DNA of 64,000 nt. Origin: Periconia sp. R9002. Its lineage: Eukaryota > Ascomycota > Dothideomycetes > Pleosporales > Periconiaceae. The stretch spans positions 372,001 to 436,000 of the forward strand of contig JAMAHW010000016.1 of the NCBI GenBank assembly GCA_023627715.1, in the 5' to 3' direction. Made by a program: the position numbers and the translations under genes. Positions 47,560 through 58,224 of this stretch are shown here, one piece after another; the stretch's first letter is position 1; every line of letters begins with the position of its first letter. The notes beneath the pieces were generated by a model. That model searched no databases. It had not been told where the DNA came from and saw only the letters and a program-made list of their open reading frames with translations.

Positions 47560-48282
47560 ATGAACTCTCCACACATAGCTGAGGCGCCTATCTTGACACC
47601 TAATATCAATATAATGGGCTCGGTGCCATCCTTTATCCTGCCATCCGAACTGTGGCTGCAGATCTTGGAAGTCGATTCTTTAAGCCCAGTACGTACAGAA
47701 GTGCATCATAGAGACGCTGCAAACTGAGATTGTCCGGAATATCATTTGTTATATCGCGTTAAGACGAGCTTACTGACTCTGTACCTACAATGGAAGACAC
47801 ACCTTGCCGACCTTTGGTGTAATATTCGCCCCGTGTCCCGAGTTTACAAAGCATACGTCGAGTATATCTTCACAACAACCTACCTACCTACTCTTTGTTT
47901 TTCTTTGTCACTGCCACGCCGTGATCCGAATACAGGAAGCTTGCTCCATGATCAGGCGGTGCCAGATGCCGAGGTCACAATGCAAACTGTTCATCTGGAA
48001 GGGCAGGTTTTGATCATCTCTACGTTGCCCAGGACGCGCAGAGGCATAAGTATAGAAGATATGACCCAGCGGGGTCTATTGACCAAGAAGAGGTTGGATA
48101 CGGCGACTAGCGTGTGGATGTGGTTTGGAGGGAATCGTGGCAAGGGAAGACAAGTGAAAATGCCTATTGACGTGGAATGGGACCAGCAAGAGAAAGTGTG
48201 GAAAGCCAAAGTGGAGTGGAGGAAATTGTTGAGTTCGTACTGGCAAAGCAAAAATGGGAGATCCAGGCTTGCGAGGCCGTAG
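47560..48282 (+). CDS. Small F-box-like hypothetical protein
   Basis: A two-exon model (47560-47688 and 47764-48282) gives 215 aa. Exon 1 ends in an F-box-like motif, SFILPSELWLQILEVDS. Exon 2 continues LQWKTHLADLWCNIRPVSRVY and KAYVEYIFTTTYLPT, resembling the second half of fungal F-box domains (DLW...CR.VSR...EVE..F). The C-terminal half (VTMQTVHLEGQVLIISTL; DVEWDQQEKVWKAKVEWRK) is conserved-looking but unassigned. The acceptor GTTAAG lacks a pyrimidine tract, so the intron boundary is the weak point. A longer unrelated frame upstream (from 47488) is not used. Function beyond a possible SCF adaptor role is unknown. Confidence 0.5.
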
Positions 48283-49149
48283 CTCTGAGTAATCAAAAGC
48301 TGAGTACTTGTTGAAGAGTTATTAATAGTGTAACAAGGCGTGTATGGGGGCGGAGTGTTCGACATCGCAATGAAATTTCTCCAGTGAAGACTTCATTCAC
48401 AGTCTCCTTTGTGGATGGGGGGTTCTCTCGCGCTTCGGTGGAGTCTCGTCACGGAGCACGGCGTGTATACAAATTGATCACCGTTTCTCTTTGAAACAGC
48501 GCTTAGCAAAATTTCAAGAGCGGATTATGCATTCATGCTTTTCGTCGTAAGGATGTGGTATCCACTGCGGCGCGTTTGGGTTAATGGGTAGGGAAGGATG
48601 ACGGTACAGAACAAGCAGATTAGATAGCTGATCCCGAGAACCTGAGACGCCAATGTAAAGGCCCCTGTCGCTTATATCCAGCCTGAGCGTCAGCCTGAGA
48701 CGAAATGCCCCTTGCCACAATGCGTTTTAAGAAGTAGCTGAGGCACAGATGTGACAGACACAAACATGACCACAATTGACCTGGGGATCCATGATTGCAA
48801 AGATAATGTTACATTTTCCATACAGTATATTTTCATTATGGCGGAAAGAAAAACCAGAGCGCTTCAGAACCAGTCCTAGTGAAGCGCTGTGCTTCATCTC
48901 CGTAGAGTCGTGTAGTCGGTGCGCTCCCAAGCCTCTTTCAGAGTGCAAGGAAATCCCATCATGATGATCTATGTCACTGTGACAAATATTGTAAGCCCCC
49001 CCGAAGAAGAAAAAAAAACTCAAGAAAATACAACTATTATCAGCCATTGCCTCGACCAAATACCCCAAACCACCAACTACTTGCCCCAACATCCCCACAC
49101 CCCGTCACCTCGTCCTAGGCTTCCATTCCGTTCTGGCTAGAGAAGTTGC
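48283..49149. other. Convergent intergenic region
   Basis: Lies between the 3' ends of the F-box-like gene and the secreted-protein gene. A minus-strand frame at 48727-49098 has no family resemblance. No RNA or repeat is seen. Confidence 0.5.
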
Positions 49150-50336
49150 CTAAGCAATGAAGTCACGGGAAGCAAACCTCTTGCGTGAAAGGCGTCCGAA
49201 TCGACCACGTCCTTTGCGGCCACCTTGCTGCCCACCTTGTTGACCACCTTGCTGACCGCCCTGTTGACCACCTTGCTGGCCACCCTGTTGACCACCTTGC
49301 TGGCCGCCCTGTTGACCGTTCTGGTTGCCACCGGCATTGTTGTTTTTGCCATTTCCACCATTGTTTCCGCCGTTGTTACCGCCGTTGTTGCCACCGTTGT
49401 TTCCACCGCCCACAGTGAAGCGAACGCAGTCATCTTGAGCACCACGTTGAGCAACAGGCATAGTGACGAACTGATGGTTGGCAGCGGAAGTCATAGTGCA
49501 AACACGGTAATTGCCATTGGGAAGACCCTCGGCGAGATTGGCAGAAAGAAGGCCGTTGCCATTACCAGCGTCATTGACACCCTTGAAGAAAACAAACTTC
49601 TGAGCGTCGAGAGGCTGTGTGGGATTGATGTTGTTGCCAAGATCTTGTACAGTGAAATGCGTGTGGCCGACAACCTTGCCGCCTTGGAGAGCTTGAGGGG
49701 CCGAGTAGTAAGTGATATCAGGGTTGGTGAATTTTCCAGCAACCAAGTTGGCGATCTGAACCTGGAAGTTGATGGCTTGGTTGGCTTGGATGTTGTCGCC
49801 ATTTTTGGGGTTGATCATTATCGCAGAAACCATGTTGGCAGTCGAGGGGATATCACCCATAGCTAGGACGTGTCAGTACAGTCTTTGATATAAGTGATGC
49901 CGAAGAAACATACGGATGCCGTTGCAAGAACCACCCTTTACCTGAAGTCCATTGGTAAGCGTCTTGCCGGTACAGAAGTTGATGAAGTTGGCACCATCCC
50001 TATTTTTTGAATGTCAGCACGGAAGAGGCAGTTGGCCAAAGGGGTGGGAGAATCGTACGTCGCAGAAGCTGCTTGACCAGCCTCCGCCTGGGCAAGACCA
50101 TCGTTGGCGCTGTTTTTCTGGACGTTGTTGGGATTAAGAGCAAGGTTGTTGCCACCATTGTTGCCACCATTGTTGCCTCCGTTGTTGTTGTTGTTATTGT
50201 TGTTGTTGTTGTTACCACCGTTGTTCTGGCCGTTCTGGTTGTTCTGGCCGTTATTATTCTTGCCATTTCCTCCTCCGAACTGAGCCTGGGCGACACCGGC
50301 GGCGAGCAGCACGGGCAACAAGGTGTAGAAACGCAT
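49150..50336 (-). CDS. Secreted Asn/Gly/Gln-rich repeat protein of unknown function
   Basis: Exons (minus) are 50336-50059, 49999-49914 and 49862-49150, giving 358 aa. A clear signal peptide (MRFYTLLPVLLAAGVAQA) is followed by a low-complexity region of GGN/GQN units and an 11-residue Asn run. The folded core (about residues 85-270) has paired Cys and reads ANFINFCTGKTLTNGLQVKG, GSCNGIPMGDIPSTANM, VVGHTHFTVQDLGNNINPTQ, FFKGVNDAGNGNGLL and YRVCTMTSAANHQFVTMPVA. Then come four GGNN units and about eight tandem QQGG units, and a basic tail (RKGRGRFGRLSRKRFASRD). I recall this core from many filamentous fungal secretomes, where it carries a misleading 'ribosomal protein s17' label. I know of no assigned activity. 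It could be cell-wall associated or an effector-like protein. Confidence 0.85.
49228..49320 (-). repeat. 12-bp tandem repeat encoding QQGG units
   Basis: About eight units of a 12-base repeat (on the plus strand, variants of CACCTTGCTGGC and CACCCTGTTGAC). Third positions differ between copies although the QQGG peptide is constant, which points to selection on the peptide or to old copies. Confidence 0.8.
50181..50213 (-). repeat. Trinucleotide run encoding poly-Asn
   Basis: An almost pure GTT/TTG run (AAC codons on the minus strand, one AAT) encodes 11 consecutive Asn in the secreted protein. It is a microsatellite-like tract likely to vary in length. Confidence 0.75.
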
Positions 50337-52067
50337 GGTGAATGGGTGGAATTGGAGAGGACGAGCAGTAAAGTATAACCTTTAGAGTAAAGAATGGACG
50401 CCGACTTGCGGGAGATTAAGTGAATAGACAGACACGTTCAACGTGATCTGGAGCAAGAACAGAGAGAGAAGAGAAAGGAATGTAACCTCAACAATCGAAC
50501 CCCGGATGAGAAGAGAATAGTGGTGCTGAGGATGTAGAAATATGCGCCTTGGGCGGCCATTCGATGGTCTTTAAGTCCTTGGCAGCCTCACCAGGCGGGA
50601 GAAACCTGCTGGAGCGGCTGGAGAGGGTACCTTGGGCATGAAACTCAGACTGAGGGCGGTCGTGTCTCACGAGCTATGTCAAATGCCTGTCCACATCGCC
50701 CGCACAGACGTGGGAAGGGAAAGACGCCAAAGGACGAGATGCCATATCCGCCGCCTGGCCGGCACACCAATTCCCAAGGCATTGCAAAGGCTGCTGGAAA
50801 CGGGCGGCGTCTGGGAGAGGAGCTCTCGTCTGGCACCTGAACGGTTTGAAGTCTGTTCGGTCGGGCCCGGAGCGGCTAGCGCATGCCCAAACACGGCTTA
50901 GCGCCACCCTCTCCAGCACGCTCACATCCGCCTCACGGGTCGCAACTCCTGGACTCCCACAACTTTCAAACATCTCTGATGCCTTTGCTATGCAACCGAA
51001 CGCTTGGAGAGACATCTATTTTCTACCCGCTCAACGTTTTCCTTGCCGCAACATGACAGGCTTGTAAAAGCTTCGCTCTCCACCGCCCCACCCGTTACTC
51101 CAGCCCCCCAGGTTCGCTGCCCCTTCCGTAGTACCAGTCGTTCGCCTCTAACCCGGGATCCCTCTTGACACTTGAGGTTCGACATCTGTCATTGTGTCAT
51201 CCTGCAGTACCACTCTCCCAAGTACATACTGGTAGGATTGCTTGAAAATGCGCCACAAGGTAATCAATCCTGTCTCGTCCTACATTCGGCTTTTCTTCTC
51301 CCGCGAGACCTCACTTCAATTCCGTCGAGTTGCTGCCAATGAACCTCCCTCAGCATGCATACTACCTACTAAGCAGTGCCCTTTCTTCTTCCCCCTGTCT
51401 CTCTTCATCGTTGCAGCAGCAGTAGTAGTCCGACAACACCAACTTCAGGAAATCACATAAGCCTTATTGATTGCCCATTTTCCTGCCCAAGGCTACCATC
51501 TATGTTTCGGTATTTGAGGCTCCACACAAGACCTGTGCGGTACACGCTTTGCAGATCTGCAGCCCCATTGATGTGCAGAGATGGGTGCAGTATTCATTGC
51601 TCGGCTCTCTGTTTCCGGCGGATCTGCTTGCTCCAGCGAGGCACCGATTCAGAATCGACCCATTTCCAAGCCTTAATCCCTTAACTGCTGGTCAGCATGG
51701 CTAATCTGATAGGCTCAAGGGATCGAACAAGACAGGAACGGTAGCATGTTTACCCCCCGTGGCCTTGGTGTTTGTCCGGTCGTTGACATCTGCAACGTCT
51801 TAAGCTTTCCATGGCAGCCAAGAAGCAAGGTCATGTTAGTTTCAGAAGACCCACCAAAGCATGGGATACGAGGGCATCTTTCTGTATCCACTTCCTCTGC
51901 CTTCAATCTTGCACTTAGGACGCCGTCTTTCCGAGTGCCGTATCACACATACCCCCATTTGCATTCCACATCATCCACTATTGCGCCTTCAGTCATGACA
52001 AATTCTCCCCTGTGATTACATTACAAATTCAATCGCTCGCCACGAAAGCATCATTTCTAGAAGATCT
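50337..52067. other. Long intergenic region with one weak candidate
   Basis: A 1.7-kb stretch between the secreted-protein start and the PhzF-like stop. One possible small gene on the plus strand (51248-51259 joined to 51492-51704; starts MRHK, then ATIYVSVFEAPHKTC) has coding-like codon use. It needs a 232-bp intron and has no known relative, so I leave it uncalled. Nothing else is supported. Confidence 0.4.
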
Positions 52068-53249
52068 CTAATCATCTATGGTCAACTGGCCTTTCATGAC
52101 CTGCACAGCACTTCCTCCCAGTACAATCTTTTCGACGCAAGACTTTCCCAAGACAACACGAAGCTTGATGTCGCTACGCCGGCCCATTTCCACGCCTTGA
52201 GTTATCTCATAGTCCAACGTTTCTCCATCTCCCCCTTCAGTCAAAGACAGGTATGCGGCAAGGTCGCTGGCTGCACTTCCGGTAGCTGGATCTTCTAATG
52301 TGCGCTCAATCATTCGGGTTCTCAGCGTCGTTGCACCTTCCGCACTTTTGCCAGTTCTCACGAAAAAATAAACCCCCAAGAAGGTGTCTTTCCACTCCAG
52401 GTCAAGACCATCCTTCGAAAGAGGTGAGCCTGTTACCGTCATACGTCGGAGCACATCCAAACTCTCGAGTTCGACCAGCACGAAAGACATTCCCTTCACG
52501 ATGGAAACGATGGGGAACTTGTCGCCAAGCCCGATCTGGCCGTTACGATATGGTTCTTTCAGATGAGGTTGTAGATCCAGTACTTCTTCTCGGGAGACTA
52601 CCCGAGCGTGTGTATGACTGGGTTTCTCTGTCAGCCACGATCTCAAAACCAATATCTGCCTTACATGTTGTGGGGAATTTCTGCGGTCGCTGCTCTGGTT
52701 GCCACATCATACTGCAACCCAACAGGGCCAGCCTTGAAGTGAAAGATGCCTTCTATCTTGGACATCACCCCTCGTTGTTGGGCAATGGTAGAGAGGATAT
52801 AACACGCTGTCCCCACCGTTGGATGACCCGCGAACGGAATCTCTGCATTTGTCATGACTGATTTGAGCACAGAGAAGGTCAATGGAAGCTGTCACCGGAA
52901 TCTATTTTCGTCGCTGACGTACATATGTCTACCGTCCACTCCAGTCGCTCTGTTTTTTGTTCGTGTAGGAAGGTCGTTTCGGAAAGGTTAACTTAGTGAA
53001 CAGAATTAGCCAAATACGGGACACATTCGTCGATGATACATCAGATCTTCCGGACACCACAGGAACGCGGTTTCTATGTCGCTCAAGGATTGGGCTATAC
53101 ATACATTCGCGTGCAATCTTCTGCTTCTGATCCTGGCTCAGGATACATGATTTTGGCACACAAACTATCCCCAGCGGGTTCCCCTCATACCGTGTATGGG
53201 TAAACACATCGACAATGGCAAAATCAAGCTCGGAGGGACCAGACGCCAT
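52068..53249 (-). CDS. PhzF-fold (phenazine biosynthesis-like) protein
   Basis: Member of the PhzF/diaminopimelate-epimerase-fold isomerase family; the substrate is unknown. Exons (minus) are 53249-53105, 52991-52923, 52857-52665 and 52617-52068, giving 318 aa. Motifs in order are: LDFAIVDVFTHTRYEGNPLG; IAREFNLSETTFLHE, with the catalytic Glu equivalent near residue 53; AEIPFAGHPTVGTACYIL; FPIVSIVKGMSFVLVEL; and RMIERTLEDPATGSAASDLA, the second conserved Gly-rich loop. The last intron (52618-52664, GTAAGG...AACCCAG) is chosen over a closer AG because that would leave an impossible 23-bp intron; it gives PHNIHTHARVVSREEVL. A longer frame upstream lacks an ATG. There are no phenazine pathway genes nearby, so the family name should not be read as function. 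Confidence 0.88.
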
Positions 53250-54566
53250 GGCTAGAATGCGATACTGCTGAGTGCGCGACACTACGTACGCAGCGTATAT
53301 GTTGTGTACTAAGTACCTACCTACCTACCTACGTTATATGTTCGACGTTCTGATGAGTCATCGAACACCGCCGACCTTGATTTTTGCGCCCTATGGACTA
53401 CATGGCTACTGCACGCCCAGGTCGACTGATTTGATATAATTCCTGGAAACTGTCCGGCGTGCACACCTGGGGATGCCGCTGGGATGTGCTTGTCCGAATT
53501 GGATAGACCATACATGTACATACCTCCCCGGCATTACAGACACCAGGCATCTCTGTCTGTACATATGTAGAATCTCGAAGGATAGTGCGGTGTGCTTGGA
53601 AGAGGAACGCAAAAGTTATCATATCTCTACATAATGTGCATATATCCCGGGCCCAGGAAGTGCTCAAGTGCGGACGAAAGTAGATCACGTGACGATGTTA
53701 GCCCACGTGCATCCTACCTATGTACTGAGGTTGAGAAAGTCGGATAGGGGCAATTCGGCCAGGGACTCGGGACAAACCTTGACGAAGGCAAACCAAAGAA
53801 TTGGTGGCATGAGTCCAATTAGCAGTTGCGGTCAGACTAGGGCCAGTGAGATAGAACCGGATTGCGAAGTGATGAACAAGAATAGGTAGTCTGCAGTAGT
53901 GCACTTGGGATAAGTAGTAACTTGCAGTCGTGTGTGATAGTGTGATAGCCGGGGCCCCGGACACCGCTAACACGTTTCGGGTCACGCTTCGGTTTCCCTC
54001 CTGCGTGCTTGCTTTGCAGGGTTCTGTCCTTGCCATTTTGGGCTCTGGCCTAACGGGTGGCTGTGAGAAAAACAATTGTTGTTGACGCTCCAAGTATCCC
54101 TCTTGTCTTGCCTGCTTTGCTTCTCTTCTTCTTACTTATTACCATCCCCAGCAACCTCCTCTCCCTCTCCCTCGCCCTTTTCGTCCTTTCCCCCTCCAAC
54201 AGCCTTCTCCTCTGTCTCTACCCTCTTTCCCCGATTCGGCGCCCCGTCACCTGTAAACCGCCTAGCTCCTCGCCTAACCCGTGACGAGACCGGGGGGTGG
54301 CCGTTTCCTCGGCCTGCATCTCATCTCCAACATCACCTTGAATCACAATTCTATCCAGAAACAGCACCTCCGCCATACCCACCACACTCTCTTCCTGGAC
54401 CCCTCTTGCTGCTATACTTGCCTACTTATTTCTTCTTCTACCTCCCTTTCTCTCGCTGCCTCTTCCACCCACATAATCTACCGTCTACTACAGCATACAC
54501 GCCCATTATCCACTCTGGCGCTTTGGCCTGCGTCTCTTCTTCACAGCCAATCCCAAGCCTGCCGCC
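53250..54566. other. Divergent intergenic region, pyrimidine-rich on the right
   Basis: Separates the PhzF-like start from the conserved hypothetical start. It includes a (TACC)n run at 53314-53332. From about 54100 to 54560 the plus strand is strongly C/T-rich, giving long but composition-driven open frames, and is probably promoter and leader of the gene at 54567. Confidence 0.55.
53314..53332. repeat. TACC tetranucleotide run
   Basis: TACCTACCTACCTACCTAC, more than four uninterrupted units, 65 bp upstream of the PhzF-like start. Confidence 0.8.
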
Positions 54567-55967
54567 ATGTCATCAAATCACTCCCGGGATACATCAGAAG
54601 ATGCAAGCGCAACCGCCGCCGGCTCCTATGGCATCATCTTGGATCACCTCCTACAGTATCCCGGCAGCTATGAAATACCTCTGCGGACCATGTACACCCT
54701 CAACTGTGCTCCGCGCGCTCAGCCGCTGCCTCGAGATCGGTCCCGTGCTCCCACACCTTCCGGCTCACCCACTTCTGGTCAAAATCCTTGGAATGAGGCA
54801 GAATCAGCTACTGTCAACTTTACTTCACAGCTCATGAGCCACATCAACTCTCTACCCCATCAACCTAGCTCCCTTCCTCCGTCCTTCATCGTCAGTTTCG
54901 TGAGCCGCGTATTCCACCCTAGCCTGTCCCTGGTGGATTTCTCTCAGGCATTGACTGCGCTTGACTACCTGCGGGACCTTGAAAACCGAAGAAAAAAAGA
55001 GATGGTTGCCGCATATGCCCGCGTTCACATCCACCCAGAGTCTTTCGAAACCGACGTGGAAGCCATGTCTGAGCGTTATCCCGGTATCGCTTTGTGGGCA
55101 AACAACCTTCAGGGCAAGAACAGGAAAGCAGAACTATACTATGCCAAGCTCTGGCTGGGCATGCGTCGATGGGTAAGAACGTCCTGCATCCCCACATTGT
55201 CTTTAAGAATGCATACTGACTGAGATTGTCCGTAGATCATGATCAACGAGCTATCTCTACAGCCTTTCAACAAACTCAACTGCATGGGAATGCTCAATAC
55301 GCTTTTGCCACCGCAACCGGATAAAAATAGCAAGCTGCCTTCCCCGCTCTTGAACTACCAGGCACTGAAACAAGAGCGCGAGAGCTTCTTTCATTACATC
55401 CAGCAGGTCCAAAAGAAAGGACCTCAAGTCCTTGCAGCATTGACTGAAGGCGAAAAAACGAAATGGGATGTTGTGCAGCAAGAAGTTGACAAGTATATCC
55501 GGGTGGCTAAGAATATCATTGATGACTGCATGGCAACCATGGGGACTGAAGATTTCCAATGTGTCGAAGAACCTAGAAAGGGCAAGAAGACCGACTCGGG
55601 GGTGAGTTTCGGCTCGGATATCCGCCCAAGTGCCGAAAGCCTTGAAGCTCTCCGTCCCATCTCGCCTGCTCTCTCTTGTTCCACATCCAAAAGCTCTAGT
55701 ACTCTCGTAAGGCTCACTAGAGAGTTCAAACGCATGAGAGTCAAGACTCGTCCCGATGTGGAAGAAATGATCAAGATGGACCAACCACTCCCGTCGGAAA
55801 TAGAGCAGAAGGGCAACATGGTGAAGAAGGTACGATCCTTGGTCAGTCTACGAGGGCCCAACACCAGCTCCGCTTCGTTGGTAGGAGGCCGGAAAGGTAG
55901 TGAACCTTTCCCCGTGGAGGAGATGAAGCGCGCTCGCATGCAGTACGAAGCCTCTGTTGCCAAATAA
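54567..55967 (+). CDS. Conserved fungal hypothetical protein
   Basis: Exons are 54567-55172 and 55236-55967 (63-bp intron, GTAAGA...CCGTAG), giving 445 aa. The start context is GCCGCCATG, a strong Kozak. The N terminus is Ser/Pro-rich. Residues about 80-330 are well-ordered and helical: FIVSFVSRVFHPSLSLVDFS, ALTALDYLRDLENRRKKEMV, LWANNLQGKNRKAELYYAKL and NYQALKQERESFFHYIQQVQ. The C terminus is basic and Ser-rich. There are no signal peptide, membrane segment or recognised domain. The pattern of a helical core with disordered ends recalls cytoskeletal or signalling adaptors, but that is speculation. I do not assign a function. Confidence 0.75.
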
Positions 55968-56954
55968 GGTGCTGTGCCCATTCACGAAACGAGAACGACC
56001 ATGAATTTTCCTTTGTTATGATTGACGCCCAAGTCAACGAAGAAGAGCTGTGCGGCACGAAGACTCCGCTGTACACGAGCACGATATTATGGGAACCGAC
56101 TATACCCAACAAGTGAGCAAGGGAAGAGAACACAAATTCCGCCTGCACTGTTTCACACCCGCGCTGCATCACTACACAAAGATGTCATCTACTGTGCAAA
56201 GGCTATACAAGCTTCCCCCCTTTTTGTCCTTCCCTTTTTGCCGCCTTTGCACTTTTTGTTTTCGCTACCCTGCGCTCACAATCCGCTTTCTGTTAGGAAA
56301 GTACCAGAAGCTGCAATCTCACAGGTGGGAAACGGCAAACTCTCCACCTGTTAGAGTACATGTATTATTTGCCTGCATTACCCAGGTTTTGTTTGATTGC
56401 ACATTTATACCATGGGTTTTTGTGCATTCTGGTGGCGTTTTCTCGATTTCGACACGGCTGCATACTGCATGGAGTTCATGCTTTTTGAAAGCACATTTGC
56501 TCTTTTTATGCTCTTCTTCCCTTCCGGCTTAAATATCGGTGTTTTCGCACCGATACTCCAGCCATCTTGGAGTGCAAACCTGGTTTTGCCGCAAGGCACT
56601 TATGTATAGCAACAGGAGCACGACCCGATATGTAGATATAGTAATGTCCAACCATGAATATTGAACATGTGTCCGGCGCGCGTGTGGCATGATACCTGTG
56701 ATCTATTTTACAGACGAGAGAGAATGCCATCTTGATTGTGTTAAAAAAGAGGACAAGACAATTCCCAGACTAGCCACTTTTGATGAGCACACACTCTTTG
56801 TACATGGACAAAGCCCGTAAGACGCAATTCGTTGTTATCTTATCACACTACGTCTAAGTACGCTGTCACACCGCCGTCAGAAAGCCTCGGCCTTTGCTGC
56901 TGCAAGGTACACACAGCTTGCACACACGCACGCTCTGACCCATGTCATGGACTA
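55968..56954. other. Intergenic region
   Basis: A 1-kb spacer between two plus-strand genes. Frames at 56022-56532 have no family resemblance. No RNA or transposon relic is seen. Confidence 0.5.
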
Positions 56955-58224
56955 ATGGCGGCGCACGAGAACCTCGACGACGATCTTCTGCAACCACCAC
57001 CTTCTGCCCAACGCGCAGCATCGCCTGCACAGGCTCGCATAGCGGTTAACCGTCCGATTGCTCGCCATCAGTATGACGCGAATGCCGCCACATCCTCACC
57101 TTCAGCCTCTGGTACATTGAACACGCGTGCGAATCCAACCGTCGACTCCACCACAGCAGTCGTCCGCCATGAGCGCATCCTTAATACCATGTCTGTTTCC
57201 GCCGATGATTTACGCCGCAGGAACGCACTAGGACAACCTGCATTGCCCGCTCCCACTGCCCGCTTCTTCGATGCCTGGAACTCATCTTCGACAGGCCATC
57301 AGCGCGCCGAAAACCGATTCTCTGGCTCTACGTCATGGCGCGAAAGTCACAACTTGAAGCTTAGAGAGCAATACAAAGGCGGGCTCACAGGCGGCAAGAG
57401 AGTTGCGGATACAGTTGGTGTGGGCGGCGAGCAGTGTAGAAAAGATGGGCGGAGGGCTAATGCTACCTGGTGGAATGGCGCGAAGGGTTTGAGGCAAGGG
57501 TCACAAAGAAGCCTCGTAGAGCTGTGGAGCGGGATGGGAAGCACTCGGGAGGAGAAGCTGGCTGTTGAGACGAGTCAGGAGGTAGACCCTCATCGCTCAT
57601 CAAAAGAAGATACATCGTCCCCAGGTGCAGAACAGGGTAAGTTCTCTCTTTCTCTCTCTCTAAATCACTGGCAATGAAATCTCTTGTCCGAAGCTAAGCT
57701 CGGAAGTGTATGCAGGATCACCATTCCAATCTGCCAAATGCCCGACGCCGATATTCGAGGGACTTTGCTTCTATCTTAATGGTTCAACCGCGCCTTTGGT
57801 TTCGGATCATCATTTAAAACAAATTATATCCTTACACGGTGGCGCCCACTCCATATCGTTGACACGCCGCACCGTAACGCATTGTATACTAGGCAAAAGC
57901 TGCGGCGGCGGTCTCTCTGCAAGCAAGATGCACAAAGAAATGATGGCAACGAAGAAGAAAGGCGTGCGATTTGTGACTGTAGATTGGTATGTTCATCCGG
58001 TCATGTTTACCTTCATTTGGTTTCTGTCGGACACTGCGTGACGCTGAAGTCACGATGAAGACGTGGAACATGCCCCGAAATTCAAGGTTGTTGATATTAG
58101 ATACAGGGTTCTCTCTTCGATCAAAGTAAATCGACGTCTTCCAGAAACACAGTTTTCTGCTCTGCTCCTTCCCAAAACCCAGACCAGCATCATGGAGCAG
58201 ACCAGCAAAGCAGGCCATGGATGA
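56955..58224 (+). CDS. BRCT-domain protein
   Basis: Exons are 56955-57636, 57716-57986 and 58107-58224, giving 356 aa with consistent phases (introns 79 and 120 bp). The N-terminal 240 residues are polar and low complexity, with a basic patch (RRRNALGQP) and KLREQYKGGLTGGKR. A single C-terminal BRCT domain follows: PIFEGLCFYLNGSTAPLVSD, LHGGAHSISLTRRTVTHCIL, and the conserved Trp in RFVTVDWVLSSIKVNRRLPE. BRCT modules bind phosphopeptides or DNA in repair and checkpoint proteins. The BRCT start resembles that of Rev1, but no polymerase domain follows because the protein ends 26 residues after the BRCT. The first true ATG in frame is 56955. A partner is not predictable from sequence. Confidence 0.78.

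Noticed and set aside
48727..49098. 123-codon minus-strand frame between convergent genes
   Set aside because: It includes a poly-Phe run from a T/A homopolymer and has no known relative.
49225..49866. 213-codon plus-strand frame opposite the secreted protein
   Set aside because: It is a mirror of the N/G/Q repeat region; Leu/Thr/Val monotony (LLTTLL units) follows from the complementary codons, and the minus-strand gene has a signal peptide and spliced exons.
52642..52664. 23-bp intron in the PhzF-like gene using the nearest AG
   Set aside because: Too short for a spliceosomal intron. The acceptor at 52618 gives a 47-bp intron with a CTGAC branch and restores the family sequence.
54076..54837. 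Long plus-strand frame over the leader of the conserved hypothetical
   Set aside because: It has no ATG at its start, is made of Ser/Pro/Leu from a C/T-rich tract, and overlaps the better-supported gene at 54567 in another frame.
57122..57128. ACGCGT inside the BRCT gene
   Set aside because: It lies within coding sequence, not in a promoter. Similar coding matches occur in SLD2 (about 27548) and the helicase gene (about 38334), so isolated matches are not evidence of MBF control.
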